DNA from: Manduca sexta
Taxonomy: Eukaryota > Arthropoda > Insecta > Lepidoptera > Sphingidae
Assembly: GCF_014839805.1 (NCBI RefSeq)
Contig: NC_051134.1
Coordinates: 5,239,170-5,303,169, forward strand
DNA length: 64,000 nucleotides
Direction of reading: 5' to 3'
Made by a program: the position numbers and the translations under genes. The notes beneath the pieces are model-generated. The model was given only the letters and a program-made list of their open reading frames with translations. It did no database searches and was not told where the DNA came from. Shown in pieces: positions 46,573 through 58,996 of the stretch (position 1 is the first letter of the stretch; each line of letters begins with the position of its first letter).

Positions 46573-46929
46573 AGACGAGTCTTGATTATTTTAATCTCCC
46601 TTATCTAGCACGCAATAAAATCGATTATCGAAAAACATACTTTTGTTTCAGATAACGTCTACTTGAAGAATAAATTAATTTGTAATGCAGGATGCTTGTA
46701 GGCGCCTAAGGCTGGCAATACGTTATGATTTCTTATGTTTACACGAATCTAATTCTAATTTCAATAGGGAAGATTGTTGGAAGCTTGCACAAGCCTGGTA
46801 TCCCAGTTTACATTTAATTAAATCGGAACCCAAAGACCGTCTGCCAGACTTCAAAACACTGTGAGCTCATTCTGCGTGGATCGGACTACCAACAGCTAAA
46901 AAAATTAAAAAGTTATATAATTGTAAAAT

Positions 46930-47066
46930 GTAGGTAGATATTGTAACTTTGCGGATGAACAACACCTCAGTACCTCCCGTGACCATGAAGGCTGCAGTCT
47001 TCAAAACGTCGGGAGATAACTAAAATAATTAAAACTGCGATAAAATCCGTAAAATAGTTTAATTGT
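46930..47066. repeat. Dispersed repeat with CCGTGACCATGAAGGCTGCA
   Basis: Same core and same right arm (GATAAAATCCGTAAAATAGT) as the inverted-repeat structure at 52576-52692. A third copy of the right arm alone is at about 11765-11795. Confidence 0.5.
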
Positions 47067-48091
47067 ACTGGCAATACGTTGTTGAATGGTAGCCGATATC
47101 CAGCCGTTTAAGCAATTAGTGTAAATTTTTTTATGTCAAAAATGTTTCATAACGTATTTCATATGATCGGAGGCGTTAGCTTTCAACTCGATTTCGCTTT
47201 AATTTTTATATGCTTATCGACAGGTATCGCTTGCAATTTCCAATCATTTATTTATCTATATATTAAATTTAAAGACATACCATTACAGGTGTAACCACAA
47301 GGCGATAATGTATTGTTACAAACAGTCCTGAATATCTATTAAACTTAACAAATAAAATTACTACATTCAGATAGTGCGTTCATCCTAATTGGAAAAACAA
47401 TGAAAATATAAAAAAATACAATACTTTATTTATCACGTGGGCGAACAAAGTTGCACTTATGATACGTCAAAACAATGTATAAGAATAATAATGATTATTA
47501 CTAAATAGCAATTAAAGTTAGTTATATAACTATGAACATTTAAAATTAGGGATAAAATTTATAAAGAATACAAGGTACGAAGCAAAGTAGCCAGCTCGGG
47601 CTGGCAGGTAGGGGGAAATAAAGGGATAACGCGTCGCGATCCTCACCGGTGAGGACATGAGCCTAGCTAACCTACCAGCCTTTCAATGGCTACCTAAGTG
47701 ATGACGACCCGAAGAATAAAATCTCCGTCTTAATAGCTAGTGTCCAGCCTTATTTATATTAATTAACTTACAAATGATAGCCATCGCTGTGATTTGGAAA
47801 ATGACTGGCCTTTGTAAACTATTACTCATCGGAAACATTTTTGTCATCAAATCCGGTATTCTTGCATGTAGAAATCAATGTTAGGGAAACGACCCAAACT
47901 TCCAATATTTACCTATGATCCGGACAGCTAAACGCTGGTTTGTAAGTCCGCCGAACTTAACAAAACTATCCAATGACCCTTAAGGCTGGCTGGTAATCGT
48001 TAAGATATCACTGTCTCTGCAAGACCAAAAAACAATTCAAATATAGGCTTCATAACAACAACTCATATCGAGTTTACCTGAGTTAGAGTTA

Positions 48092-48395
48092 TACCGGTGG
48101 TAGGTCTTTCATATGTGAGAGTCCGCCTGGGTAGGAACCACCGCAATGTCTATTTCTACGGTCAAGCAACAGTGTGTAGTCACTGTTGTATTTCGGTTTG
48201 AAGGACATTGTAGCCAGTGTAACTACTGGACTTAAGACTTTACATCTTGTGTCTCAGGATGGCGAGCGCAGTGTAATACCAAACAATACTTTTTATTCAA
48301 GGTGCTGGGTGGCGTTTCTACTGTCTATGGGCGGTCGTATTGCTTACCATCAGGTGAACAGCAAGCTTGTCTCGTGATTCAAAGCAGTAAAAAAA
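48092..48395 (+). mobile_element. Repeat family C
   Basis: CGGTGGTAGGTCTTTCATAT, GTCCGCCTGGGTAGGAACC, GTGTAGTCACTGTTGTATTT, GCGGTCGTATTGCTTACC, ending AAAGCAGTAAAAAAAA. Confidence 0.65.
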
Positions 48396-48414
48396 AACGA
48401 CTACAGTGCTGAAA

Positions 48415-48580
48415 TCTCAAGTTCGGGTCGGGTAAAGTAATATTCTGAATCAAAACCTTGTCTGGAATTAGTGCCCGATATGACGATAGGCTCGCTCCCA
48501 TAAAATCATGGGATAATACATATAAACGTGCACTATTTGGGCCTCTGCCGATTCCTTTGGAGATAAAAATCGTGAGTGTA
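48415..48580 (+). mobile_element. Family B SINE, partial
   Basis: TGCTGAAATCTCAAGTTCGG, GTGCCCGATATGACGATAGG and a shortened 3' part. It follows directly on the family C tail. Confidence 0.5.
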
Positions 48581-48644
48581 TGTGCTATAGGTAAAGGACC
48601 TCGGGTGCAAAATTTTATCCTTTCGTAGCCATCAGTCTAGTCCT

Positions 48645-48835
48645 TTGTTTTTGACAATTAATATTTCCAACCCCCTATCTTTCTATTTAACTAATTTCGT
48701 TGCGGGATAATGACATATTAGTTTTCACTGAGACTCGCCGAGCTTCACTGCTCGGTGTCATAAAATGCGTGGCACTGCTGATCCTGGCTTACAGGAATTG
48801 TAGTGATGGGTGTGAGGGCGGGAAAGTCTCTAGCT
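48645..48835 (+). repeat. Dispersed repeat E
   Basis: AATTTCGTTGCGGGATAATG, ATAAAATGCGTG, CACTGCTGATCCTGGCTTAC and GGTGTGAGGGCGGGAAAGTC recur in the same order at 56395-56585. A shorter piece is at 51375-51515. Confidence 0.6.
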
Positions 48836-49224
48836 AGTCCTTTGTCTCTGTAAGTGAGCGCAAAGATTATTAAAAACAACACTTAAAACTATAAAACTCG
48901 AAACTATAACCTTCTATCATGTCCTTATCCTATCACACGAAGTTGATAACGATTAGATTAATTAAATGCAAAATTATTTTTGCTAATTTTATAAAGATTA
49001 ATTAAAATATAATCATTTGCAAATCTTACAAATTATTATATTTTAATTTGCTTGTGGTTATTATTCGATTGATATCATAATCTTAGGATTAGTTTCAAAC
49101 GATATCTATAGATATGATAAGGGCGATATTCACTTGCACTGAGGACACGAGCCAAATAACACAATTTATTATCATTAATCATAAGATTATTTTTACTAAT
49201 AATTTAATAAGCGGTATTAACTGT

Positions 49225-49490
49225 ATTATTATTAAGTGGCAGTGGGCAGGGCACATGAGTAAGGTAACAGATAAAGACCCAGAAATAATGGTGGATGGGG
49301 CACGAAGGTTCTGGAGTGGAAGCCACGAACTGGCAAGCGCAGTGACGGACGTCCCACGAGGTGGATGCAATATGACCTAATAAAAATCGCTGGATGCCGC
49401 TTCCAATGGATCGATCTGGAAATCTTTGGGGCAGGCCCACGTTGAGCCGTGGACATTCTGCGGCTGATGATGATGATGATGATTAAATAC
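49225..49490 (+). mobile_element. RTE-type LINE 3' end fragment
   Basis: The forward frame reads WQWAGHMSK...VDGARRFWSGSHEL, a frame-degraded form of the C-terminal tail of RTE-class LINE reverse transcriptases. It is followed by GGAAATCTTTGGGGC and a (TGATGA)n simple tail, as expected for RTE elements. 5' truncated and non-functional. Confidence 0.6.
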
Positions 49491-49612
49491 TGCTTAAACT
49501 GGTTTTTGTCATTTCATGACTTAAATATATGTTACAGGATTTTAAAAACTTTGAGTGTGACGTAACTTAAACTACGTTACGTGGCTTATTATTCTACAAC
49601 AAGAATTGAACG

Positions 49613-49905
49613 AAGCGGCGATAGCCTATTTGGGAGTGGAACGGACTGTCGAATCGAATGTCAGCAGGTTCAAACCCCAAGGACACACAGCTCATACTTT
49701 TCCAGAGTTATGTATGTTCTTTGTAAAATATCGCTTACTTTAACGGTGAATGAAACATCGATTAAACATGCATATCTAAGAACTTCTCCATAAGAATTTC
49801 GAGGGTTTGTGAAGTCTGCTAACTATAGATTGGCATGGCCTAAACCCTCTCAGTAGTAGAGGAGACCCGTGCCTAGCAGAAGGACAGTATATAATATATG
49901 ACTGG
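49613..49905 (+). mobile_element. Family A SINE, diverged
   Basis: AAGCGGCGATAGCCTATTTG at the start, CAGGTTCAAACCCC as B-box, AACGGTGAATGAAACATCG in the body and a decayed 3' end. It starts about 120 bp after the LINE tail. Confidence 0.7.
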
Positions 49906-52575
49906 TATAATCATTATTATGAGAATAACTTAATTGCGATAGTCGCTTCATAAAAAATTCGTGAATTAACAACTATTGTGTTTCATATATTACAGGACTC
50001 ATGTAGATTACAAGAAACCCATTGATCCTTCCTCCTTCTTTATTTTCACGCACATTGTAATGTCAGTTTCCTTAGATGGCGATCACAAATGCTTAGTACT
50101 TATTGTATTAACCTGTTGCTAAACTTGCTCTCAACAAGTCATATTATATCCGAAAAGTAAGCGAAGTCAATGGACCTGAAATATTTAAACTAAATGCAGA
50201 ATGTTTCAAACAATCTGTTAACTTAAAACAGCCCAAGCCTAGTAATTATAAGTTAATCAATGTAATTGTTTGTTAGTTGTGTCACTTTAAAAGACGTGAA
50301 AATAATGAAGTATTAATCCTCTTAATTGAATATCTTCAAGCAATTCAGTCTAACATGTAAAATGAAACATTAAAGTAGGTACAATTAAATACAATCGTAA
50401 AAAAATACTAGCCATCAACAAAACAAAAAGAAACAAACCCTATTTCATACATTAACCGTGTAAAGTTATTTCGAAAAAAAGTAATGGCAAAGGAAATTAA
50501 CGCCAATATCCAACTATATTCGTTGGGTTGAAGTTAGTTGGTATTCGCCGCGCTCGCATCCCGTGTCATCCATATTGCAGCGGTATCGGGTAGCAACCCC
50601 CGGGCTCTGCCTCAAATATTAACTTTAGTTCGGACCACTTATTCAATAAGGACACTTGCACACGGTACATTTGTTTTAAAAAAATATATTGAACTAAAAA
50701 AAACGATATATTGTAATGGAATAATTACAAGAATTTTATTAATAAATAAAAAAGAGATCACAGAAATTCGACCTCAACTCTCAGAGTTATGTAAAAAGTA
50801 TATAAAGCAACAAATCAAAATCTTCCCCCTTTTTTGGACGTCGGTGAAACACATTTAAATCAATTATTTTAATATTAGATTGCACCGCTCATCATTATAT
50901 GAGACATTAAAATAACATCACACCATTATCCCTTTTAGGTAGGTAGAGATGTAATCCATCCACATTATGATATGTAAGAACATAATATTTTGCCTAAGAT
51001 GTCATGGACTAGCTCCGTGACGTTTTATTACATATTATACGAATACTGTATTGATGTTTTGGCTTCGATTGACAGGTAGAGTAAAGTAATTTATCCTCAG
51101 TATGGGTCCGTAGTCTAAATTATACATGATAAATAGTAGACCTAATATTTATTGAGATGTGTGTGTTACAACCAGGGACATAGCATCAATATAAATTAAG
51201 GTATATCGAGCAATTTCGGTTATTTCTAAGGGAAGACGTGAGGAGAGATTATAGGGTAAACAAAATGAAAAAAAATGTTAACTCTAATTTAGGTTCCCGT
51301 TTTAATACTCGTTACTTAAAAAGATATTACAAGAAGGAAACAGAATATCGCAATTAAAAGATAATTTCAACTTACAACATCGGCCAAGTTTTACCGCTCA
51401 GTGACACAAAATGCGTGCTCCTGTCAATCCTGTTTGGAGTTGCGTGTGAGGTGGTATGTGTGAGGGTGGGAGTCTCTTAAACTCTGCCTGCGCCTAAAGA
51501 GGGAAATGATGTTATCTGTGTATGTTTGTATGCATGTAACTATCATGATAAGGAGTGAGATTAAGAGTTCAGTGATATTTAGTGACTTGAAATTCAATCT
51601 GTTGGTGTTGTTACTTTTAGTCCATAGTTTACGTCACTAAGCAGTATAATTTCATCAGATGACGCTACAAAATCTATATAGATTACTACATATTTTTTTT
51701 GTTCTAACGTCTAATGCGTCATGTTAAAGTTTGCTGCCTTTGTCATGACTTGACTTTTCGATGATCTTCACTGACATCTCAGTCGGCTCACGTTTCATTC
51801 ATTGAAACATTTAGAATCTTTCTATCTTATCACTCACTATTAAGTCTCTTTACTTTATAGATTTTAGTTGGCGGATGTCAGGTCTTTGGACTGTACTTTG
51901 GTTGGACTGCCTCAGTCATAAGAGTCATGATATGAGGCATGATATATTTTCGTCTCATCATGCTTCGTCAATACCTTTTATTATTACATCTATATATTAT
52001 AATACTGCTTTAAAGGACTTTTACTTTTCATCATTACATAGAAATAACGCTCTTATATATTTCTAATTTAAAATACATATTTAAAGGCAAGATGAATGTT
52101 CCACCTCAATTATTTTGGGATAAAGTCAAATGAAAAAGTGCGTGTCAGCCAGAATTCTTATATCAAAACACCACATAATTCAATTAGACCGGGAGATATA
52201 GATAAAGAAAAGATAACAAATGTACAGGAGAAATTTGTTCGAGTATAACTTGAAAAGGCAGAAAGTAACGTGATTTGCAATGCTTGGTGAATATTCTAAA
52301 CATCAACATCTTTTCTTAAAAAAACAGGCAATTTGTTGGATAGAGTGGAGAACGGAGTTATAATAGATTATGTAAACATATAGTTTCATTCTGCATAGGA
52401 CATTAACCTATGGTTTAGAGATTATGAAACTGGTGAAATTGTAGGTTCGTTGTAGGATAGTTAATCGAAAATTTTCGGTCAATTTACGATTGAGGCTCGC
52501 CTTGGGAAAAATTAAATCTTTGTCTTATAACATAGGTACAATAATGATTTCTTATGTTTACGCGTTAGACATTAA

Positions 52576-52692
52576 AATAAAACTATTTTACGGATTTTAG
52601 CCGCCCCGTGACCATGAAGGCTTCAGTCTTCGAAACATCGGGAGAAAACTATAATATAAAAACCGTGATAAAATCCGTAAAATAGTTTTATT
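52576..52692. repeat. Perfect inverted repeat with 24-bp arms
   Basis: Arms 52576-52599 and 52669-52692 are exact reverse complements, with a 69-base centre containing CCGTGACCATGAAGGC. Single arms occur elsewhere in the window. Confidence 0.85.
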
Positions 52693-53084
52693 TCAATAGG
52701 TACAATAGTGATACCCTGATCAAGAAAACAAAAAAACAGGTTTTGGTAAAGCGTAGAACTAATTTCTTGTACTTTCAAAACCAAAACCGCAGAAGTAGCG
52801 TACCCGAACCAAGTCATTTATTTTCCCGGTTAGTTTATACATAAAAATAGAAATCATACTTCATATTTAGGCCAGTTAGTTACCAAGCACAAGAGGAGGA
52901 AAAAACGTGCCTACTTATAAATCTTGTCATATTATAGTTAAATATAATACATTTATTGGAGTATTAGGATCAAGACGTCAACGATATCTATAAGGAAAAA
53001 TCGAAACTGGTGGTCATAAATAATGTAATAGATACATTAAAAGAATTACTTCATGTTTAAAATATTTAAACATAGCATCACACA

Positions 53085-53195
53085 CACACACACACATCAT
53101 TACGCATTTATCCCCGAAGGAGTATGCAGAGGCGTAACCAAGACACCCTCTTTTCGCCAAGTGTGTTCCGTCCCGTGATAGGGTGCGAGCCTATC
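53085..53195 (-). mobile_element. Family B SINE, 3' part
   Basis: An (AC)n run, then ATTACGCATTTATCCCCGAA, TTTTCGCCAAGTGTGTTCCG and GCGAGCCTATCG. The tRNA-like half is missing. Confidence 0.6.
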
Positions 53196-53287
53196 GTAAT
53201 CCGCATCTACGTGATCAAATTAGAAATAAGGAAATCCGTAAAAAACAAAAGTCCCCGACATAGTCCATCGGATTAGTAAGCTGTAGC

Positions 53288-53515
53288 AACAGTGGGCAGG
53301 GCATATAGCTCGCAGAACTGATGGCTGATGGGGCACGAAGGTTCTGGAGCGGAGGTCACGAGCTGGCAAACAGCGTCGGACGTCCACCCACGAGGTGGAC
53401 AGATGACCTAGTAAAAGTCGCTGGAAGTTGCTGGAAGCGAGCTGCTTCCAATAAGTCGATCTGGAAATGTATGGAGGAGCAATGTGTTTCTTGCGGCTAA
53501 TGATGATGATAAAAT
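53288..53515 (+). mobile_element. RTE-type LINE 3' end fragment
   Basis: Forward sequence encodes, with frame breaks, a tail like WAGH.ARRTDG..., then GGGGCACGAAGGTTCTGGAG, CACCCACGAGGTGGACAGAT and a (TGATGA) tail. Homologous to 49225-49490 and more complete in the GRPPTRW-like part. Confidence 0.6.
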
Positions 53516-54029
53516 AACATCAAGCTTTTCACTTTTCAGGGATAGTCAGAGGTGTAACACAACCACAAATACCCAGCAATTTTAAGTCCACATTCATCCC
53601 GCCACTCTTACGCAACTCTGCCGCAATATATAATATAACTGTATAACCGCACGTGGCTAACGAGGTCTGGCTTGTAATCATCAGTTTACCTTAGTTGTTC
53701 AGATTTTTTCACATCTAAATTATGAGGTCTGATGGGCCATCGTCAATAATAGTGACATTATTAAGACCTTTGAATTATAAACACTTCATGGATATCCTTT
53801 GGGCTCGATACCTACTTACGATAAATCTATTCTCTCTCTCTATCTATTTTTGGTCCCATGTAATAAGGGACGGACGTATTGTCATCTATGAAGCACAGAC
53901 AAAGACTTCGGGCTAATAATGAGGAGAAAAATTCAATATCCCTTTATCCGACTTTCGAGGTCGATCCAACATTTTCTAAGACTGTGTTCATCTATTCAGT
54001 GATTTTAATGATATTAAACTACTTAAAGG

Positions 54030-54215
54030 CATGGTGTGGCAGATATGTCTGGATAGTAACCACCGTACACAAGGTTTATTCACGTCATAGAAGCCCACGT
54101 GATTGATTCGATTTCCGGGACCGATTTGTAGTGTGTCATATGGGCCGGCATAGTTGCGTCGACTGGCGAGGGATAATCATCTCTCGTCAATTAACCTTAT
54201 AATATATGCAACTCA
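54030..54215 (+). mobile_element. Repeat family D, diverged
   Basis: GGATAGTAACCACCGTACAC, TTTCCGGGACC, GGGCCGGCATAGTTGCG and ATCTCTCGTCAATTAACC in family order. Confidence 0.5.
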
Positions 54216-54873
54216 CTCCATTTACTACCACATGCGATGTTTCTGTTTCCCCACGTCGTTTAGTTTTATAAGAAAAGAACACGGTACTGTGGACAGGGAG
54301 ATTTATATGAAAATTTGCTCGACGCCGAAACGCCAATGACCTCTGATATTGACTAAATAGATACAAGTTTAGGTTTTGCCATTTGGTGTGATCGCACGTT
54401 TAATCTCCGAAACCTCTACGAAATACACAGAAAAATTTAAGCGATGTTGCGAAATATTGAGAGTTAAATGTATTTTGTTATTACTTACTGTAACTTGTTG
54501 TTTTATTTGCTATGTGTATATAATATAATAAAACAGCAGATCACGATGCGTCAGTACATTCAATGATTAGTAATAAATAAAGCGATGACTAAACATTAGT
54601 AATAGAATACAACGATTGTTGTTCTATTATTGTGTGAATAATTGTTTTTTAATTCTTTTCTGTTTATTTGTTACCGCACGACTCCGAAACTACTGAGCGA
54701 ATTTTCATGTAGTTTTAACAGTTGGGCAGAGTAAAAACTTTCTTTCATTAAAGCCGGATTTCGGAAATTGATTGTCATTTTAAGGAATTTCAATTGGGTT
54801 TAAAGCTTTGATTAGATTTTATGTACGCGGGAGGAGTTACGGATTATTCGTATTGAATAAACGGATATCGACA

Positions 54874-54966
54874 TGGTTATTCCATCCCATGATATGATAG
54901 AAGGTTAGCCTATCGCCAGATCGGGCATAATACTGACTCATGGGTGATACCGAATAGAAAAATCCA
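54874..54966 (-). mobile_element. Family B SINE, middle fragment
   Basis: ATTCCATCCCATGATATGAT, TAGCCTATCGCCAGATCGGG and ACCGAATAGAAAAATCC match the centre of family B in reverse. Confidence 0.5.
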
Positions 54967-55239
54967 ATTACTAGATATTAATAATATTAATATTAAACTA
55001 GAATTTATCTTTATTAAGATTATATACATCTTTTCTATTTCTTCTTCCTGCCAGCCCGAGCTGGCTTCTTTAATTACTTTATAGTCTTTTTTTATATCCA
55101 TTTTAAATGTCTTTAGTTATATAACCGACTTTATTTAAATAGTTAAATATTTTCAATTCAATTAAATTCAATTCAATACATTTATTTCAGGATAGTATAC
55201 ACCCATAGTGTTAGTAAATTACAATAATTATATTATATT

Positions 55240-55575
55240 AAATGTTAGTACGTACAGTTACACATATAACAAAACTCAATAATAAGACAAAACATTACAG
55301 CGTGCGATTCACTGACCCACCAGCTGAGCAACAGGCTTATGCAGCTCAAACCAGTGTCTCACAAAATCGCTTGTACAGTCATTGCTTACAAGGGCTACAA
55401 TGCTGTTGGGCGCACCCCAAACCCTGCGCATCAGTGATGTCGCGCGCTTTCGCATTATCGCACTAAAATCGTCTGTATGCATACCGGCGAACATCCCCGA
55501 CGCACTACAAAAACGAGAGAAACCCAACAACAATCTAAATGCGTTATTATATTGGATTCGCAGAGCATTATAATT
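55240..55575 (-). mobile_element. Non-LTR retrotransposon ORF2 C-terminal fragment
   Basis: The open frame on the minus strand at 55309-55533 reads FSRFCSASGMFAG, then MRKRATSLMRRVWG and PNSIV, a pattern I recognise from the C-terminal tails of insect jockey/CR1-type LINE ORF2 proteins. It has no start and no catalytic RT domain, so it is a dead 3' fragment. Confidence 0.6.
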
Positions 55576-56007
55576 TTAAGTCAAGGTACATTTTCATGTA
55601 CCTTGACTTATCATAAGTGCAACTATGTTCGCCTACGTGATGAATAAAGCATTAATAATTTTATTTTCTACAATACTATTAGATTATAATCTCACCCATA
55701 AATCTAACCCAGAACTTGGTTTCGTACCAAACAACACAAATAACACACATCTAGATGTAAAATTTAGTACGGTAAGATTTATAGTGTGGATAATATACGT
55801 ATAACGCCATCTAGTGAACAATACCGGTACTTCAGCAAGCAGCGAACAATATAAAATTATTGTAACAATGCCGCAGAATAAGATAGTCCACAATGGACAT
55901 AGATAAGGCATGTCGTATCGACTCGCATGTTAATAATACTGAGATTACTAAAATTAATCATAGTATTTTTTTATACTGCCACAGAAAAATCACCCGAATG
56001 TACCTGA

Positions 56008-56167
56008 CAATGGCTGAAGTTCTACATAACCCGATTCCTGCCAACTTCTCTATTATAATTTAGGTAAAATTAAATGATCATTAGAAAGATTTGTAGACAG
56101 TTTTCATGCATTTTAGTACTTATGTTTTATTGGGTTTTCTTTCGGAAAATTTCATCATTCGCCACTG
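56008..56167. mobile_element. hAT-like MITE M1
   Basis: CAATGGCTGAAG, TACATAACCCGATTCCTG, AATGATCATTAGAAAGATTT and CATTCGCCACTG in family order. Confidence 0.55.
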
Positions 56168-56250
56168 GTGTACATCCAGTTTCAAACAGATATAATTGTG
56201 TCAACTGATGGGAGGTAATCATAATATTCTGTCGCCATTTGATGTTATTT
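56168..56250 (+). mobile_element. Repeat family D fragment
   Basis: ACATCCAGTTTCAAACAG, GTGTCAACTGATGGGAGG and TTCTGTCGCCATTTG. It directly abuts the MITE on its left. Confidence 0.4.
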
Positions 56251-56389
56251 CTGGACCCTTTATAGACGCATAGGACCCCTTTCTTTTAATTTTGTCTGTG
56301 GTGCTTTATAATTAGCTTATCTAGTTGTAAACGTCCTTATCCTTGAGGTTAAACGCTTCCTTATTTAATTATTTTGTCTCCCGCTTTGC

Positions 56390-56585
56390 TATGGAGGGAA
56401 GTGGACAATTAACATTTCCAACTCCTCCCTATCTTTCTGTTAGATTAATTTCGTTGCGGGATAATGACAAATTAGTGTCCCCTGAGACGCGCCGAACTTT
56501 ACTGCTCGAAGTCATAAAATGCGTGCCACTGCTGATCCTGGCTTACAGGAGTTGTAGTGGTGGGTGTGAGGGCGGGAAAGTCTCT
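56390..56585 (+). repeat. Dispersed repeat E, second copy
   Basis: About 85-90% like 48645-48835 by eye. No target duplication or terminal repeats seen, so its class is unknown. Confidence 0.6.
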
Positions 56586-56929
56586 ATATCTTGACCCTTC
56601 TTATTCTCTAGTTCAGTAAGATCACTTTGCCGTGGCTTAATAAAAAAAAAAACACTTTTATTCTTAATACACAAACCATAAAATGTATAAGAGTTGCGTG
56701 TAAAAGTTAGTGTAAAAACTACGTTGAGACCGCTTCGTAACGTGCCAATTTAGAGCATTGGCTCAATATCGTATAAAATTCGGCGGTGCCGTGTGACCGC
56801 CGATCTGGAATAATTTGATTAACACAAGTTACTGGGGTGTGACAACGTTTACAATGTCGCTGGTTTACGTAATTTAATATTATAATAATAAACTAGCTGT
56901 ATTTTTTACGTATAGGAACTACCTTGCTA

Positions 56930-57118
56930 ATTTTTTTGAAGTTTGTAGCGAGTGTTCTGGACATAATGAAACTTAACATCTCATGTCTCAGGATGGCGAG
57001 TGCAGTGGAATACCAACAATAGTTTGTAATTCAATTCAAATGTTTATGGGCCATCGTATCGCTTATAATCAAGCGAATGGCAAACTCGTCTCGTCATTCA
57101 AAGCAATAAATTGTTTTT
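56930..57118 (+). mobile_element. Repeat family C, 5'-truncated
   Basis: TCTGGACATAATG, ACATCTCATGTCTCAGGATG and GCAATAAATTG close to the 3' end. The GGTGGTAGG half is absent, which fits retroposition from the 3' end. Confidence 0.6.
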
Positions 57119-57739
57119 TAAAAAAAAGTTTAAATGTCTCCATTTTGTACCTATGTAATATGTATATATCTAGACAAGAAGGTTGAACTTTTGAAATCAA
57201 TATCTCACATATTATAATAATAGAAAATTCGAACACAAACGGATTTCACAGCTGAGTAAGCCGAAAATTATAAATAACGCTCTTACGTATAATCAATCTA
57301 ATCATGTTGTAGCTTGGAAATATTAACAAATAAATTTTCCTTTGACGTTAAGACAATATAAAAAAAATGTTACAAAAAAAATCATATTGAAGAAGATAAT
57401 ATCGATAAGATTAGTACTATATATCGATGAGATTTACTATATACATAAACACACACTTCAATCACCGGTAGGTCGGGCAGAGGCGAGCCTATACCCACAC
57501 TTTCATAAAACATTGGCAGCGAGTTTATCACACAACTATGAAATGGTATTAGAGAAAATGACTTACTTTCGTGAAGTATTGGCGAGTACATGACATAACT
57601 ATTGAATGGAATCCGGGAAAATGACACATATTTCTGTAAATAAAACACAATTCAATTTATCCAGGAAAGCAACCCGGTAACTCGCGTTACAGCTCGTGTT
57701 CACTGCAACTAAATTTATATTAAAGTTATTGAAGATCAA

Positions 57740-58075
57740 AGCGGCGATAGCCTAGTTGGTTGTGGAACGGTCTGCCGAGACGAATGTCCGCAGGTTCAAA
57801 TCCCAAGGGCACACACCTCCGATTTTTCTAAAAAAATATGTGTGTATTCTTTGTGAATTATCGCTTGCATTAACGGTGAAGGAAAACATCGTGAGGAAAC
57901 CTGCATACCTGAGAAGTTCTCTATAGAAATTTCGAGGGTATGTGAAGTCTACCAATCCGCACTAGGCCAGCGTGGTGGACTAAGGCCTAATCCCTCTCAG
58001 TAGTAGAGGAGGCCCGTGCTCAGCAGTGGGCAAAAGTATATAATACAGGGCCGTTATATTATTATTATTATTATA
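57740..58075 (+). mobile_element. tRNA-derived SINE, family A, young copy
   Basis: Full length with perfect 13-bp duplication TATTGAAGATCAA (57727-57739 and 58076-58088). A- and B-boxes intact; (ATT)n tail. Confidence 0.9.
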
Positions 58076-58996
58076 TATTGAAGATCAATGATAGGAACCC
58101 ATTCCCGAACGTGACCAGATCAAGCGACTTTCTCATAACGTCTAAACTACTGATGAAATGTAATATGAGATGACCAAATATGAAAATCATGATGTTACCT
58201 ACGTTCCGTAATAAATGGTATTCATCGATGCCAACTATTTTTACCGAAACCCTAATAACGATTGATGAAACTATTAGAAACTACTAACTGCCTGAGTTTT
58301 TAGGCTAAATTAGCAATATTGATAATTATCAAATGTATATTACTTATCCTACACCGAAGCAATCCCTAATTCAAATACAAGCTTACTCTTAGCTATTGGC
58401 TTACTCGTAGCGCACTTCTATGATGTAAACCAAAATCTTGAAGAGCTGAGAGAAGTGAATAAAAGACGCTACGAAGCGCTGTTCGCTGAGTCTTGACTCG
58501 AGCTTTCATTTCAAACCGTACCATTAGACTGTTAGTCAGACAAAAAACCTTTATGTATATATTATAACACAAAGATCAACCAGCATACGTCTGTTTAGAG
58601 ACAAAGCCTAAAGCAGGAATAATGTGGTTTTTCAATTAAATGGAGCAGTGGTTCCAGAAAGAATATAATGTAGAGTAACACAATAATAAAAGTGGCGACA
58701 GTTATTGGAGCTAAATTATGTTATGTTCTGTCACTTCTTATTATGTTTTATCCTTTTTGTCTGTTTTAAGTTTCTACTAATATATCTAAATAATATTAGT
58801 AACAAATATTATTATTATTGCCGCTGTACTAACACATAAATTTGCATGCTGTGGTCTCCTATATTTAAAGAGGCACGTCATATTGTGAATTGTACAACCA
58901 TTGTACAATTAACAATATGACGACACACAATATGACATTGTATATATAATATGCCATGTATCCTTCGTTGGAGGTCCTTAAATAAATAAATAAATC

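Noticed and set aside
50538..50858. 106-codon plus-strand ORF
   Set aside because: Low-complexity Lys/Ile-rich end, a tRNA-like GGTAGCAACCCCCGG start suggesting a decayed SINE, and no recognisable domain.
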